Source: Calothrix sp. C42_A2020_038 (GTDB taxonomy: Bacteria > Cyanobacteriota > Cyanobacteriia > Cyanobacteriales > Nostocaceae). From it: DNA of 64,000 nucleotides. The stretch spans positions 40,882 to 104,881 of the forward strand of contig JACYLQ010000037.1 in assembly GCA_015272395.1 (NCBI GenBank), given 5' to 3'. The position numbers and the translations under genes were made by a program. This document shows, in pieces, positions 8,377 to 16,868 of the stretch; position 1 is the first letter of the stretch; each line of letters opens with the position of its first letter. The notes below the pieces were generated by a model. The model was not told where the DNA came from. It worked only from the letters and a program-made list of their open reading frames with translations, and ran no database searches.

Positions 8377-9132
8377 TTAAGAATCGTAAAGAGATTTTAA
8401 GTGTGTCGGTAAGTCTATTTCACAAAACTCTGTAGCAGGAGTAGTGGGTAAACCACTTAGCTCAAATAAATCTCTGATTTTTCGCGTAATAATTTGGATT
8501 AAAGTGCCATTTTTATCCAGTTCAAATATATCGCTTTTATTCAGAACAACTATTATCTTATTTGTTTTAGCATGAAAAATTATTTGGCGAAGTCTACAAT
8601 CACGAACTGCTCTTTGTTTAGAACTTCCTGCTTTTGGAAAACCGCTTGCTCCATTGAGCGTAAAAAAAATACCAAGACCTGAACCTGTTAGGTTTAAATC
8701 CATGATGCTACATAAACGAGCAAATTGCTTATCAGGTAAGGGGTAATTTGTTGCTTTTGCTTCAACTACAATATCTCTTTTCTCTGTATTAAGGTATAGC
8801 AGCTTACAAACATTTAACCAGGCAATATCATCTCCACTGACTAACAAATCATATTGAGGACCTGCTGACTGGAAGCTTTTGATGCTTTGGACACCCTTTA
8901 ATCCTTTAAATACCAGTACAACAATCTGTTCTAATAGCTTTCCTGCTTCTTGTGTTTGCGATTGTGTTGGTTTTGTTAACTGTATATACTTATCTAATTT
9001 GTCTAAATAATCAGAAAGCCTTTTGTCTGCTTGATATAAATAAGAAGCTAATGTGTTTAAGCCTGGTTCACCTTGCTCAAGTTTTTCCATTGCATCGATA
9101 ATGACTTGAACAAGTTGGTCTTGACTATACAT
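8377..9132 (-). CDS. Unknown protein with PD-(D/E)XK-like nuclease signature (third gene of module)
   Basis: I do not recognise a named family. The N-terminal 60 residues look helical. Residues 61-135 show the order expected of a restriction-endonuclease fold: Glu69 in KLLEQIVV, Asp95 in PQYDLLVSG, then Glu124 and Lys126 in IVVEAKA, i.e. an E-D-ExK active site. The C-terminal half has alternating strand-like segments (IIFHAKTNKIIVVL, TLIQIITR). This suggests a DNA nuclease. It is the last of three co-directional genes, 33 bases from its neighbour. No methyltransferase is adjacent, so it is not a classical type II system. A frame-independent fold prediction would be decisive. Confidence 0.6.
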   Translation of the reverse strand: MYSQDQLVQVIIDAMEKLEQGEPGLNTLASYLYQADKRLSDYLDKLDKYIQLTKPTQSQTQEAGKLLEQIVVLVFKGLKGVQSIKSFQSAGPQYDLLVSGDDIAWLNVCKLLYLNTEKRDIVVEAKATNYPLPDKQFARLCSIMDLNLTGSGLGIFFTLNGASGFPKAGSSKQRAVRDCRLRQIIFHAKTNKIIVVLNKSDIFELDKNGTLIQIITRKIRDLFELSGLPTTPATEFCEIDLPTHLKSLYDS

Positions 9133-9165
9133 AAATTAGGTTTTAGATTAAACAAATTCTATTGG

Positions 9166-9510
9166 CTACTTGAATTCTGCCATTAAATCAAAAGATAGCT
9201 CATCATAATTGTCTATACTTTTATCACAATTTGGGCAAGTCCAAGGTAAATTAGGAAAACCTTTACCATATGGAATTGCTCCTACTGGAACTTCGGGTTC
9301 ACAGTTGTGATAAATAAGAAGTTTCATCTCACAAAGTCCTTGAGCCTCGAGAACTGACAATACAGCGAGAGCTTCAGAATATTCTATTCCCAACCAGACA
9401 GCAAGTTGATGCGGCATTACTGTTGTCCATGCCTTAAGCTGCTTGCTCAGTTCCGCCTTGTGCTTTTCAGATAGGAAGTTTAAACTTCCTTTTAATATGG
9501 AGCTAGTCAT
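9166..9510 (-). CDS. Small protein with predicted winged-helix and CxxC zinc site (second gene of module)
   Basis: About 114 residues from the ATG at 9510 (MTSSILKGSL), which has GAGG nine bases upstream; the track's TTG start at 9525 overlaps the stop of the upstream gene as TTGA. Residues about 15-75 read like a winged helix (QLAVWLGIEYSEALAVLSVL, then EAQGLCEMKLLIYHN). The C-terminal third carries an isolated Cys, then PWTCPNCDKSI, a likely zinc knuckle, and an acidic end (YDELSFDL). The layout suggests a sensor or DNA-binding adaptor. Function unknown; tight coupling to both neighbours implies a joint role. Confidence 0.6.
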   Translation of the reverse strand: MTSSILKGSLNFLSEKHKAELSKQLKAWTTVMPHQLAVWLGIEYSEALAVLSVLEAQGLCEMKLLIYHNCEPEVPVGAIPYGKGFPNLPWTCPNCDKSIDNYDELSFDLMAEFK

Positions 9511-9521
9511 AACCCATAGCC

Positions 9522-10031
9522 TCAAAGTCCCAGTTCCTTCAGTAGAAACTTAAGAACCCCGGTACTACCACCATAATACTCCATAAAGCACTTTAAATGC
9601 TCAAAACAATCTTGAGTTGTGGAGTTGGGTTTTAGTCCAAAATAGCAGTGTGCTTTAAAAAGATTTTCCAGTTTATATTTTTTTAACTTATTTGGCTCTT
9701 GAATTGGGCCATACCAGCCTTCTTCTCCAAATTCACTTAATAGTAATGCAGGAGAATTAAGAGTTGGAGTACTCTTGTGCAAACCTATTTGAATGCTCAA
9801 CCATGTTCTAGGCTGCTTTACATACTCAAGCAATACTTCATTAGGGGTTAATTTACCTTTTTCAAGTGCATCAGCCACTTTTGAAGCTACTTCATCTTTT
9901 CTTAAGTTTCGTTGTCCCGACGAAATTAGTCCTCGTAGGATATCAGCAGTAAATTCTTTGCTAGACAAAAATTTTACACTAAAATCTCTTCCAGGTGGAA
10001 AGCCACAATCAACGAAAGCATTAATATTCAT
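9522..10031 (-). CDS. Unknown protein, first gene of three-gene module
   Basis: 169 residues with no family I recognise. Two regions stand out: a helical, charged stretch at about residues 28-65 (LISSGQRNLRKDEVASKVAD) that could pack as a small domain, and a C-terminal aromatic-rich region (YFGLKPNSTTQDCFEHLKCF) ending GVLKFLLKELGL. No membrane segment or signal is visible. An AGGA lies upstream of the ATG at 10031. Its stop overlaps the TTG alternative start of the next gene, so the two are probably translationally coupled. It contains no GGCGCC sites, unlike most neighbours. Confidence 0.55.
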   Translation of the reverse strand: MNINAFVDCGFPPGRDFSVKFLSSKEFTADILRGLISSGQRNLRKDEVASKVADALEKGKLTPNEVLLEYVKQPRTWLSIQIGLHKSTPTLNSPALLLSEFGEEGWYGPIQEPNKLKKYKLENLFKAHCYFGLKPNSTTQDCFEHLKCFMEYYGGSTGVLKFLLKELGL

Positions 10032-10273
10032 AGGCTGTTGTCCTAAGAAAAGACTGACGAACTTGAAACTATGTTAAAAAAAGAGCATACCATTCGGAGC
10101 AATTATTATGAAATACTTACAAGTCTCATTTCAAGTTTCGTAACTACAGTATTTAGTTTTGATTACTTAAAACCTTAAGTAATCCTCGTCTACTTTCAAA
10201 CCCGTAGCTTTTTCTGTTTATAATAATATGTTTTGCTAAAACTTCGATTTTCAATATGGGTGGGGGTTTATGT

Positions 10274-10624
10274 TATAGAAATATCTACTCGCTTTTCAAG
10301 AGCAATTATTTGATCTAATGGCACCCGACTTGACATTAGAGATTCTTGACCAACTTCTACCCGAAAGGGTTCATAGAAACAACCCAAGAGTTGTGAAAAA
10401 GCCTGTATCAAAATTTCTCTCTAAAAAAGTTAAACACAGAGGTACTGGAAAAATCACCAATCCACAATTGTTCGTTGTTTCAAGCACTGCATAGCCTTAA
10501 CTGAACCGTATTGGCATATAATATCAGAAATCAAGTCAACACCACGGTCAGAAAAATGTAGTCTCCAATTGGTAAATATAACTACATTAGCCCGCTTGCG
10601 CGGGCTTTGTTCGTATAGCACCAT
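10274..10624 (-). pseudogene. Two short minus-strand relic reading frames
   Basis: Not in the ORF track. From an ATG at 10624 to a TGA at 10454 the minus strand reads 56 residues including NWRLHFSDRGVDLISDII and a CLKQRTIVDW end. A second open stretch, reading about 10416 to 10274, includes CFYEPFRVEVGQESLMSSRV and ends VDISIT at a stop. Both look protein-like and may be parts of one or two decayed genes upstream of the three-gene module. I recognise neither; either could be chance. Confidence 0.3.
10589..10606 (+). terminator. GC-rich hairpin AGCCCGC/GCGGGCT
   Basis: Seven-base perfect arms (10589-10595 and 10600-10606) with a TTGC loop, followed on the plus strand by TTTGTT. It lies about 80 bases beyond the stop of the minus-strand ThDP enzyme gene and overlaps the relic ORF. 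No plus-strand gene needs it, so it may be the end of a mobile sequence or a two-way hairpin. Confidence 0.45.
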
Positions 10625-10683
10625 CCTTTGGGATGACGGGCAATGAGGTTGTTCGGGGCAACCCTACCCGTCTGAAGCCAAAA

Positions 10684-12906
10684 TTATCTACCAACCAGCT
10701 GCATCCCCCGCTTTGCCAAAGCATCCGCAGTCAACCCATTAAACGCCATCAACTCACCTGCACTCGCGGTAGTTTCCCCACGTTTCCAAGCAAAAGTATC
10801 CCGCGCGGCATTACTACGTAACATTACAGGTTCCAACATCGCCGAGGCGCCACCAGTAACACCAATTAAAGCATCACCACCAAACAAAGTATTAAATTTC
10901 GCATCATCAATAAACCCACCATCAGGTTCAGAGCAAGTATCCCAAGCAACATCAGAAGGACGATATAAACGACGGGGGTTAATAACAGAAACAATACGGC
11001 TTCCTATACCTTCTTGTTGAAGTAATTTAGCTGCTTCGTAAACAGGAATTAATGTCATATCCCCAATTACTGCAAACACAACCGTTTTATCTCCACTCTT
11101 GTAAACAGGGGGTATTTCTTGTAAAACTACGGCACCATTCTCTAAACCTTCGCGCGTTTGTGCAAAAGTGGTTCTAATTGTTAAAGGTGATTTACTCGCA
11201 GTAATCACAATTCCCTTATTCTTAGTAGTTAATGCCCAGTCGTAACAAACTTGGATACTATTAGCATCAGGTGGGAATACAGGGAAAACGTTTCCATTCC
11301 TCATCATCGACGCAAAGTAAGCTTCGATTTCTGGACGTTGGTGAGTCCAACCGTTACGTCCCTGTTCTAAAGCGCCTGCTGTATATAAAGTAATTGTAGA
11401 TGGTGTTGGGCGACGTAATTCTGCCATTGCTTGCGTAACTGTTTGCCAAATAGGCAACCCGTTAATCGCAAACGACTCGTAAGAACACCATAAAGTTCTG
11501 GCTCCCATTAGCGCTAAACCCGCTGCTAGTCCTGCACACGCATCTTCGTTCAACGGTTCGTAAACTTGACCGCCAGGTGCTTGGTTATACAAATCATCTT
11601 TGACAGGGTGGTTAATTTTGAGTGCTTGGTTGATATTTGCAATACCCGATGCTTCGTTACCGTCTGCATTGGTGACAAGAAAGTTTTTGTCTTTTTGTCC
11701 GACGAGACCTACCAATCTTCCCATTGCAGTAGTCGAAACTTTCGCTTCACCACCCACTTCATATTCTTCCAGAGGTAAGGCGCCGATATCAGCTAATGGT
11801 AGCTCAAATTCGGTAACAGCAGTTTTTGAAGCTGGCCCACCACCTGCTTTTTCTAAGTTGGTTCTAACTAACTGCCATACTTCGGGAGGTAACGCGCGTT
11901 CTTTAAGCGCATTTATAATATGAGCAGCATCAAGCGTATCTTTGGCATACAAGTTGTGCGACTTGGCGCCGCGTGCGTGAACACCTGCACCTTTTAATTG
12001 TTTTATTATAAATACAGTTAGTTTTCCACCAAGTGCTGATTTCGCAGCTTTATCAACATTTGCTAAAACAGAAGAAGTAAACTCTATACGCTTTTGCCAA
12101 GAGAAAGCTGTACTATCAACGTAATCACCAGGCTGGTTTTTGTCGTCGAAATCCTTCGCGTCAACTAATACAACTTCATCAAAACCATTACCTTGCCAGT
12201 ATGCTATCATCTCTGCATTCGATTTAGTCGATACCATACTATGGTGTTCTTGGCTGAAACCATTCCATACCAAAACAGGTAAGAAATTTGTTACATCTGG
12301 GTACGCAGTATGGAAATGCGCCATCGAACTGACAATGTAAGGCTCACCCAAACCACCATCACCAACAGTGAAGGGGAAAAGTTTATCACGATGTAGTAAC
12401 GCTGCTGACATTGCAAAATGCTGCCCTTGCCCTAAAGGACCAGCAGGCGCCAAAATACCAGGAATATATCCCGAAAGGTGTCCAAGAAGTCCATGCTTCT
12501 CGCGGAAGCGGTCGCGTAATTGCTGTACACAAGAAATGCCCATGTCTTCGAGCGAACGGTCGAGGAACATGGCACTGTAAAAACCAGGAGCATGGTGTCC
12601 TACTTCAGTAATAATGTTCTTGTAACCGAGCATAACAAGCGATGCATAAGCTTCAGCTTGACTTGCAAAACCACCTGGATGTCCTGATGCTTTACTTCCG
12701 GTAATTTGTAAAGTTAAGTAACGGAGTGCGTCCGCGTAAAGAAGTGTTTGGTATGCTGCGGCATCATCATTAGGGTCAACGGCATTACCATTTAATACAC
12801 TCTCTTTCCCATACTTATCAAAGTCCGGCAAAGGTTCCCCAAAATATTGTATGCCTTCACAAAAATTGGGAACTACTGAAGTTGCTTTTGGGGTTGTTGC
12901 TGTCAT
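10684..12906 (-). CDS. Thiamine-diphosphate enzyme, transketolase/phosphoketolase-like
   Basis: 740 residues. The N-terminal half has ASGHPGGF (74-81), GPLGQG and the ThDP motif GDGGLG...WNG (182-216), with HHS after it as in phosphoketolases. The C-terminal half has SYESF, NGWTHQRPE and FPPDANS, segments I associate with phosphoketolases (which use NGFTHQ and PPDAN) more than transketolases. It is shorter than classical phosphoketolase (about 800). Likely substrates are ketose phosphates. Predicted cytosolic. It lies near a second ThDP enzyme, a P450 and a DeoR regulator. Whether it cleaves xylulose 5-phosphate to acetyl phosphate or transfers C2 units cannot be told from sequence. Confidence 0.8.
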   Translation of the reverse strand: MTATTPKATSVVPNFCEGIQYFGEPLPDFDKYGKESVLNGNAVDPNDDAAAYQTLLYADALRYLTLQITGSKASGHPGGFASQAEAYASLVMLGYKNIITEVGHHAPGFYSAMFLDRSLEDMGISCVQQLRDRFREKHGLLGHLSGYIPGILAPAGPLGQGQHFAMSAALLHRDKLFPFTVGDGGLGEPYIVSSMAHFHTAYPDVTNFLPVLVWNGFSQEHHSMVSTKSNAEMIAYWQGNGFDEVVLVDAKDFDDKNQPGDYVDSTAFSWQKRIEFTSSVLANVDKAAKSALGGKLTVFIIKQLKGAGVHARGAKSHNLYAKDTLDAAHIINALKERALPPEVWQLVRTNLEKAGGGPASKTAVTEFELPLADIGALPLEEYEVGGEAKVSTTAMGRLVGLVGQKDKNFLVTNADGNEASGIANINQALKINHPVKDDLYNQAPGGQVYEPLNEDACAGLAAGLALMGARTLWCSYESFAINGLPIWQTVTQAMAELRRPTPSTITLYTAGALEQGRNGWTHQRPEIEAYFASMMRNGNVFPVFPPDANSIQVCYDWALTTKNKGIVITASKSPLTIRTTFAQTREGLENGAVVLQEIPPVYKSGDKTVVFAVIGDMTLIPVYEAAKLLQQEGIGSRIVSVINPRRLYRPSDVAWDTCSEPDGGFIDDAKFNTLFGGDALIGVTGGASAMLEPVMLRSNAARDTFAWKRGETTASAGELMAFNGLTADALAKRGMQLVGR

Positions 12907-13145
12907 GCTAAGTACCTAAGTAATGCGTATTACAAAGAGAAGCGATTATAAACTCACCATCGGGAGCCGAATGGTGCGCTTGTCCAATTTAACAAAGATT
13001 TTACAACTTCCCGGTTCCCCCAGGTATTTGTTTTCCAAAAGACAAATATAAACATTTAAACAAGTTGCATTTTTTAAACAAAACTTAATAACTAATTTGG
13101 AGTTTCAGTGGCACAACAGAAGTAATGCTTCTCTAAAGAAAAAAC

Positions 13146-14537
13146 ATGACACTTCCAAATGGTCCGCAAACCCCTGCGGTTGTACAAATGCTTCAATGGG
13201 TCGCTACTCCCATGTCGTTTATGGAAGATTGTGCAAAACGTTATGGGGATATCTTTTCACTACAATTGAATATGCCACTAGTACTGGTTAGCAACCCACA
13301 GGCACTACAGCAAATTTTAACCAGTGACACTAAAGAATTTGCTGCTCCCAGCGATTTAAATTCAATGTTTGAACCAATGCTAGGGAAAAATTCTGTAATT
13401 ACTGTCAGTGGTGAAATACACAAACGTCAGCGACAGTTGTTAACACCACCATTTCACGGTGAACGGATGCATAATTATGCTCAGACTATCAGCAATATTA
13501 CTCAAGAAGTTATTCAAAGTTGGCAAGTAAATCAATCAATCAATCAACCTGTTTGTATTCGTTCAGCGATGCAAAGTATAACTTTGCGGGTGATAATGCA
13601 AGCTGTATTTGGATTGTACAATGGTGCCCGTGCGGTTGAACTTGAACGAGTATTAAGTTTGATGATGGATGCAGGTGGAAATTCACCTCTACGCACCTTA
13701 TTATTATATTATCCTGTACTACAACGTGATTTAGGCAAATTAACACCGTGGGGAACTTTTCTACGGCGCCGCGAAATAGTAGATAAGTTAATATACGCAG
13801 AAATTGCCGAACGTCGAGAAAATGCTAACCCATCACGCACTGATATTTTAAGTTTACTAATGGCAGCGCGCGATGTAAACGGGGAACCAATGAGCGATGT
13901 CGAATTACGTGATGAGTTATTGACTTTGCTAACTGCAGGACATGAAACAACTGCTACAGCTTTGACTTGGGCGTTTTATTGGATACATAAAATACCAAAT
14001 GTACGTGAGAAATTAATCGCAGAACTGGATAGTTTAGGTGATGAATTAGACTTGAATACGATTAACAAACTTCCATATTTAGGCGCCGTTTGTAATGAAA
14101 CTCTGCGAATTTATCCTGTAGGAATGTTAACTTTTCCGCGCGAAGTCAAAGAACCAGTGAATTTATGCGGTTATGATTTAGAACCTGGAACTTATATTTT
14201 GGGTTCTATTTATTTAACTCACCAACGCGAGGATATATATCCAGAGCCAAAACAGTTTAAACCAGAAAGGTTTTTACAAAGGCAATTTTCACCGTATGAA
14301 TTTTTACCTTTCGGAGGTGGTGTACGGCGATGTATTGGTAATGCTTTTGCTATGTTGGAGATGAAGATAGTGTTAGCGACAATTATGAAGCAGTTGGAGT
14401 TGGAACTTGTGACAACTAAAGATGTTAGACCACGACGACGTGGTTTGGTCACAGGACCAAATCAGATTATTAATATGGTTGTTAAAGGTTTGAGAGGAAG
14501 CACTGAAGTACTTACAAAAAGCGTTACAAACGTTTAA
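13146..14537 (+). CDS. Cytochrome P450, CYP110-like
   Basis: Haem monooxygenase of 463 residues. It begins LPNGPQTPAVVQMLQW and has the I-helix AGHETTATA, the K-helix ETLRIYP (ExxR), and the haem-binding loop FLPFGGGVRRCIG with the Cys ligand. The start and spacing resemble the CYP110 group of filamentous cyanobacteria, which oxidises fatty acids or terpenes. No N-terminal membrane anchor. The gene lies between the two ThDP enzyme genes but on the opposite strand, and no terpene synthase or reductase is adjacent. Start ATG 13146; an upstream in-frame Met was not seen. Confidence 0.93.
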   Translation: MTLPNGPQTPAVVQMLQWVATPMSFMEDCAKRYGDIFSLQLNMPLVLVSNPQALQQILTSDTKEFAAPSDLNSMFEPMLGKNSVITVSGEIHKRQRQLLTPPFHGERMHNYAQTISNITQEVIQSWQVNQSINQPVCIRSAMQSITLRVIMQAVFGLYNGARAVELERVLSLMMDAGGNSPLRTLLLYYPVLQRDLGKLTPWGTFLRRREIVDKLIYAEIAERRENANPSRTDILSLLMAARDVNGEPMSDVELRDELLTLLTAGHETTATALTWAFYWIHKIPNVREKLIAELDSLGDELDLNTINKLPYLGAVCNETLRIYPVGMLTFPREVKEPVNLCGYDLEPGTYILGSIYLTHQREDIYPEPKQFKPERFLQRQFSPYEFLPFGGGVRRCIGNAFAMLEMKIVLATIMKQLELELVTTKDVRPRRRGLVTGPNQIINMVVKGLRGSTEVLTKSVTNV

Positions 14538-14609
14538 TTTCGGTAATTTGGGTAGGGGTATATTTACTTGTGTAAAATCAAGATGCAGCCAAAACTATCT
14601 TTAAACCAG

Positions 14610-14679
14610 GAGCCGTGTGAAAGCATCAAGCACGGTTCTGAAGCCGAGCATGAGGGGTGACTCTCATGCTTAGGTTAAC
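14610..14679 (+). mobile_element. Group II intron 3'-end relic (domain V-VI-like)
   Basis: GAGCCGTG and CACGGTTC form an eight-base-pair stem around a short upper hairpin (TGA/TCA) with a two-base AG bulge on the 3' side, as in group II intron domain V. It is followed by AGCATGAG/CTCATGCT, a domain VI-like stem, and the ending TTAGGTTAAC. No reverse transcriptase ORF or other intron domain is present. The relic lies between the convergent stops of the P450 and the second ThDP gene. Confidence 0.6.
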
Positions 14680-14687
14680 GGAGTATG

Positions 14688-16598
14688 TCAATTCAGCAGT
14701 TCCTTGACTTTGTTGATGATGCTTACTGGGTCAATACCTTGATGTGGGAACTGTTCCCATAGTCCGCCGCAACCTTCTTTGTGGGTGGCGAGATAGTTAT
14801 ATTTGGGAGCATATCCACGTTCTAGTAACCAAGAACCAAAACGACTGCCTAAACCAGTGCGACGGTTGAAGGCTTCTACTACTAGAATAAACGGCGCCTT
14901 ACCGATTTTTGCCATCATTTCTTCATCGACAACGTTGAGAGTGGGTTTATTAATCAACCCGATATCTATTCCTTCTTGTTTGAGGCGTTCAACAGCATCA
15001 AGGGAGCGGTATAAAGCATCACCAAAGCTCACGATATAACCTTGTGTTCCTTCACGGACAACTTCATCTTTACCAGGAACGAATTTATAGCCATCAGCGA
15101 ATAATTCTTTACCGTCGCTACCTTTGATTGTAGGCACTTTGGAACGAGTCGAGAAAATAAACCGCAGTCCTGGGTCAAAGAATATTGCTTCTACACAAGC
15201 TGTCATTTGGTTAGTGTCTGCTGGGAAGTATAAACGGGTTTCGTAACCATCGTCTAAACCGTTGTCGGCGAACATGTTGTTTATACCAAAGTGGCAGGTG
15301 TTATCTGCCATATCATCGATACCTGCGTGGGAGAAGTGGCATAACACATTCGAGTAGTTCAAACGTGCCATTGTAATTTCAGAAATACACATTTCTAAAA
15401 ATGCTGAGAAGGTGGCGAAAATACCTTGCTTGCCACGTTCCATCCCAAACCCAGCAGCAGCAGAAAAGTTCCCACGCTCCATAATACCCGAAGGCACAAA
15501 AACTTCAGGGTATGCGTCGTGAATTTTCTTCAAACCGCATGAACCTTCCAAGTCGCTATCGATAACTCTAACTTTTTCTTTGCGCTCCGCTTCGCTCATC
15601 CGACTTAAAATGTTTACTACCGCTTCACCAAACACATTCCGGTTGGCGCCCCATTTATCGGTAGAACCAAGGAATGTATAGGTTTGCTTCGGTTTTTGGA
15701 TGTTCTTGAGGTGTTCGACTGCTGCTGCATGTCCGCGCGCTTCTAAATATTTGATTGCCAAATCTACAGATATTACATCATGACCATGAGTCGAACCTTC
15801 CAAACCTTCAATTCCCGGACACATTGGACGTTTGTTGATAACAGCAATTGGACCTGGGGTATTTACTGCTTCACATAAACGACTATATAAATCATCTATA
15901 TCTTCTCCTGAACCCTCAAGTATTTTCAAACCGTGACCTGTTAATGTTTTAGCAACGGTAAAACCAGGTAGATACTTAGATGGATGTCCAGCAATTGTTA
16001 CATCATTATCATCTATGATTAACTTGACATTGAGATGTGTAGCTACAGCCAAACGCGCGGCTTCTGCATCATTACCTTCCTGCTGCGAACCATCGGAACC
16101 AAGACAGAAAACAGTTTTACCAGGATTTGCCATTGCGACACCATTCACATAGGGCCACATATGGCCTAGGCGTCCAGAACTGAATTTGACACCGGGAGTT
16201 AAGCCTAGTTCAGGGTGTCCTGGTAATGTAGAATGGGCTTCACGATAACGCATGAGTTGCTGTTCTGGTAAATGACCATGCAGCGTTGACATTAAATATT
16301 GCGTTGCAACTCGATGTCCTGCTTCATCAAAGAATATCGGCACAAACTGATCTGCTGCACCTCGAAAGAATGCATCGAGAATCATTACCTCTGGTACTGT
16401 ATCGTAGGGCCCACCCGTGTGACCACCCACTCCTTTTGCTGCTCCTGTAGCTGTAAAAAAGACTATCGCATCACGACATAGTTGAATATTCGCTTTCAGC
16501 GCTTCCCTTTGCTCTGATGTCAAAGTCGAATTCGTTGGGTTCAGTGATAGATATTTATAGGTGCCGAGGTTAATTGGAAATTGAGTGGTAGTATTCAT
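14688..16598 (-). CDS. Transketolase-like thiamine-diphosphate enzyme
   Basis: 636 residues, close to transketolase length, but distinct from the housekeeping enzyme. Visible are GVGGHTGGPYDTVPE (57-71), the ThDP/Mg motif GSDGSQQEG...DDND (167-199), an internal VIDSDLEGSCG start of the pyrimidine-binding domain, FSHAGIDDMADN, and a C-terminal domain with VVEAFNRRTGLGSRFG. The canonical GDG is GSDG here and the closing NN is ND. It should act on sugar phosphates in the cytosol; its partner is unclear. Divergent from the DeoR-type regulator across a region with inverted GTGCA/TGCAC repeats, so regulation by that protein is likely. Confidence 0.82.
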   Translation of the reverse strand: MNTTTQFPINLGTYKYLSLNPTNSTLTSEQREALKANIQLCRDAIVFFTATGAAKGVGGHTGGPYDTVPEVMILDAFFRGAADQFVPIFFDEAGHRVATQYLMSTLHGHLPEQQLMRYREAHSTLPGHPELGLTPGVKFSSGRLGHMWPYVNGVAMANPGKTVFCLGSDGSQQEGNDAEAARLAVATHLNVKLIIDDNDVTIAGHPSKYLPGFTVAKTLTGHGLKILEGSGEDIDDLYSRLCEAVNTPGPIAVINKRPMCPGIEGLEGSTHGHDVISVDLAIKYLEARGHAAAVEHLKNIQKPKQTYTFLGSTDKWGANRNVFGEAVVNILSRMSEAERKEKVRVIDSDLEGSCGLKKIHDAYPEVFVPSGIMERGNFSAAAGFGMERGKQGIFATFSAFLEMCISEITMARLNYSNVLCHFSHAGIDDMADNTCHFGINNMFADNGLDDGYETRLYFPADTNQMTACVEAIFFDPGLRFIFSTRSKVPTIKGSDGKELFADGYKFVPGKDEVVREGTQGYIVSFGDALYRSLDAVERLKQEGIDIGLINKPTLNVVDEEMMAKIGKAPFILVVEAFNRRTGLGSRFGSWLLERGYAPKYNYLATHKEGCGGLWEQFPHQGIDPVSIINKVKELLN

Positions 16599-16672
16599 GT
16601 CTTTTTTCGTGAAATAAGAAGCAGAAACAAGATTTAGCTGGCTTAACGGCTAAAATCAATACATTTAACACT

Positions 16673-16728
16673 GCACGAATGTGCTTGAATTTAATTTAAA
16701 TCACGGATAAACGTGCAAATACCTGCAC
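16673..16728. promoter_or_regulatory. Candidate operator region: repeated GTGCA/TGCAC inverted half-sites
   Basis: Between divergent tkt-like and deoR-like genes: GCAC-GAAT-GTGC (16673-16684) and GTGCA-AATACC-TGCAC (16713-16728), with a further ACGTGCA at 16824-16830. Repeated inverted sites next to a DeoR gene fit an autoregulated operator. This is inference from symmetry only. Confidence 0.45.
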
Positions 16729-16868
16729 ATTTTCAAACGATATTAGCTCATAGCTTCGGCTTCAGCCTTATCTTAAGAACTAAATTGTTCACTACGAACA
16801 ATACAATAAGTATAAACTCACAAACGTGCAATTTCAAGAAAAAAAACGCAACTTCCGGAAAACCAATT

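Noticed and set aside
11600-11923. Antisense ORFs in the ThDP enzyme gene
   Set aside because: Shadows of a long conserved gene; no independent support.
16713-16868. N-terminal extension of the DeoR-type regulator in the ORF track
   Set aside because: Family members start at MLTAERR; the extension is not homologous and overlaps the candidate operator.
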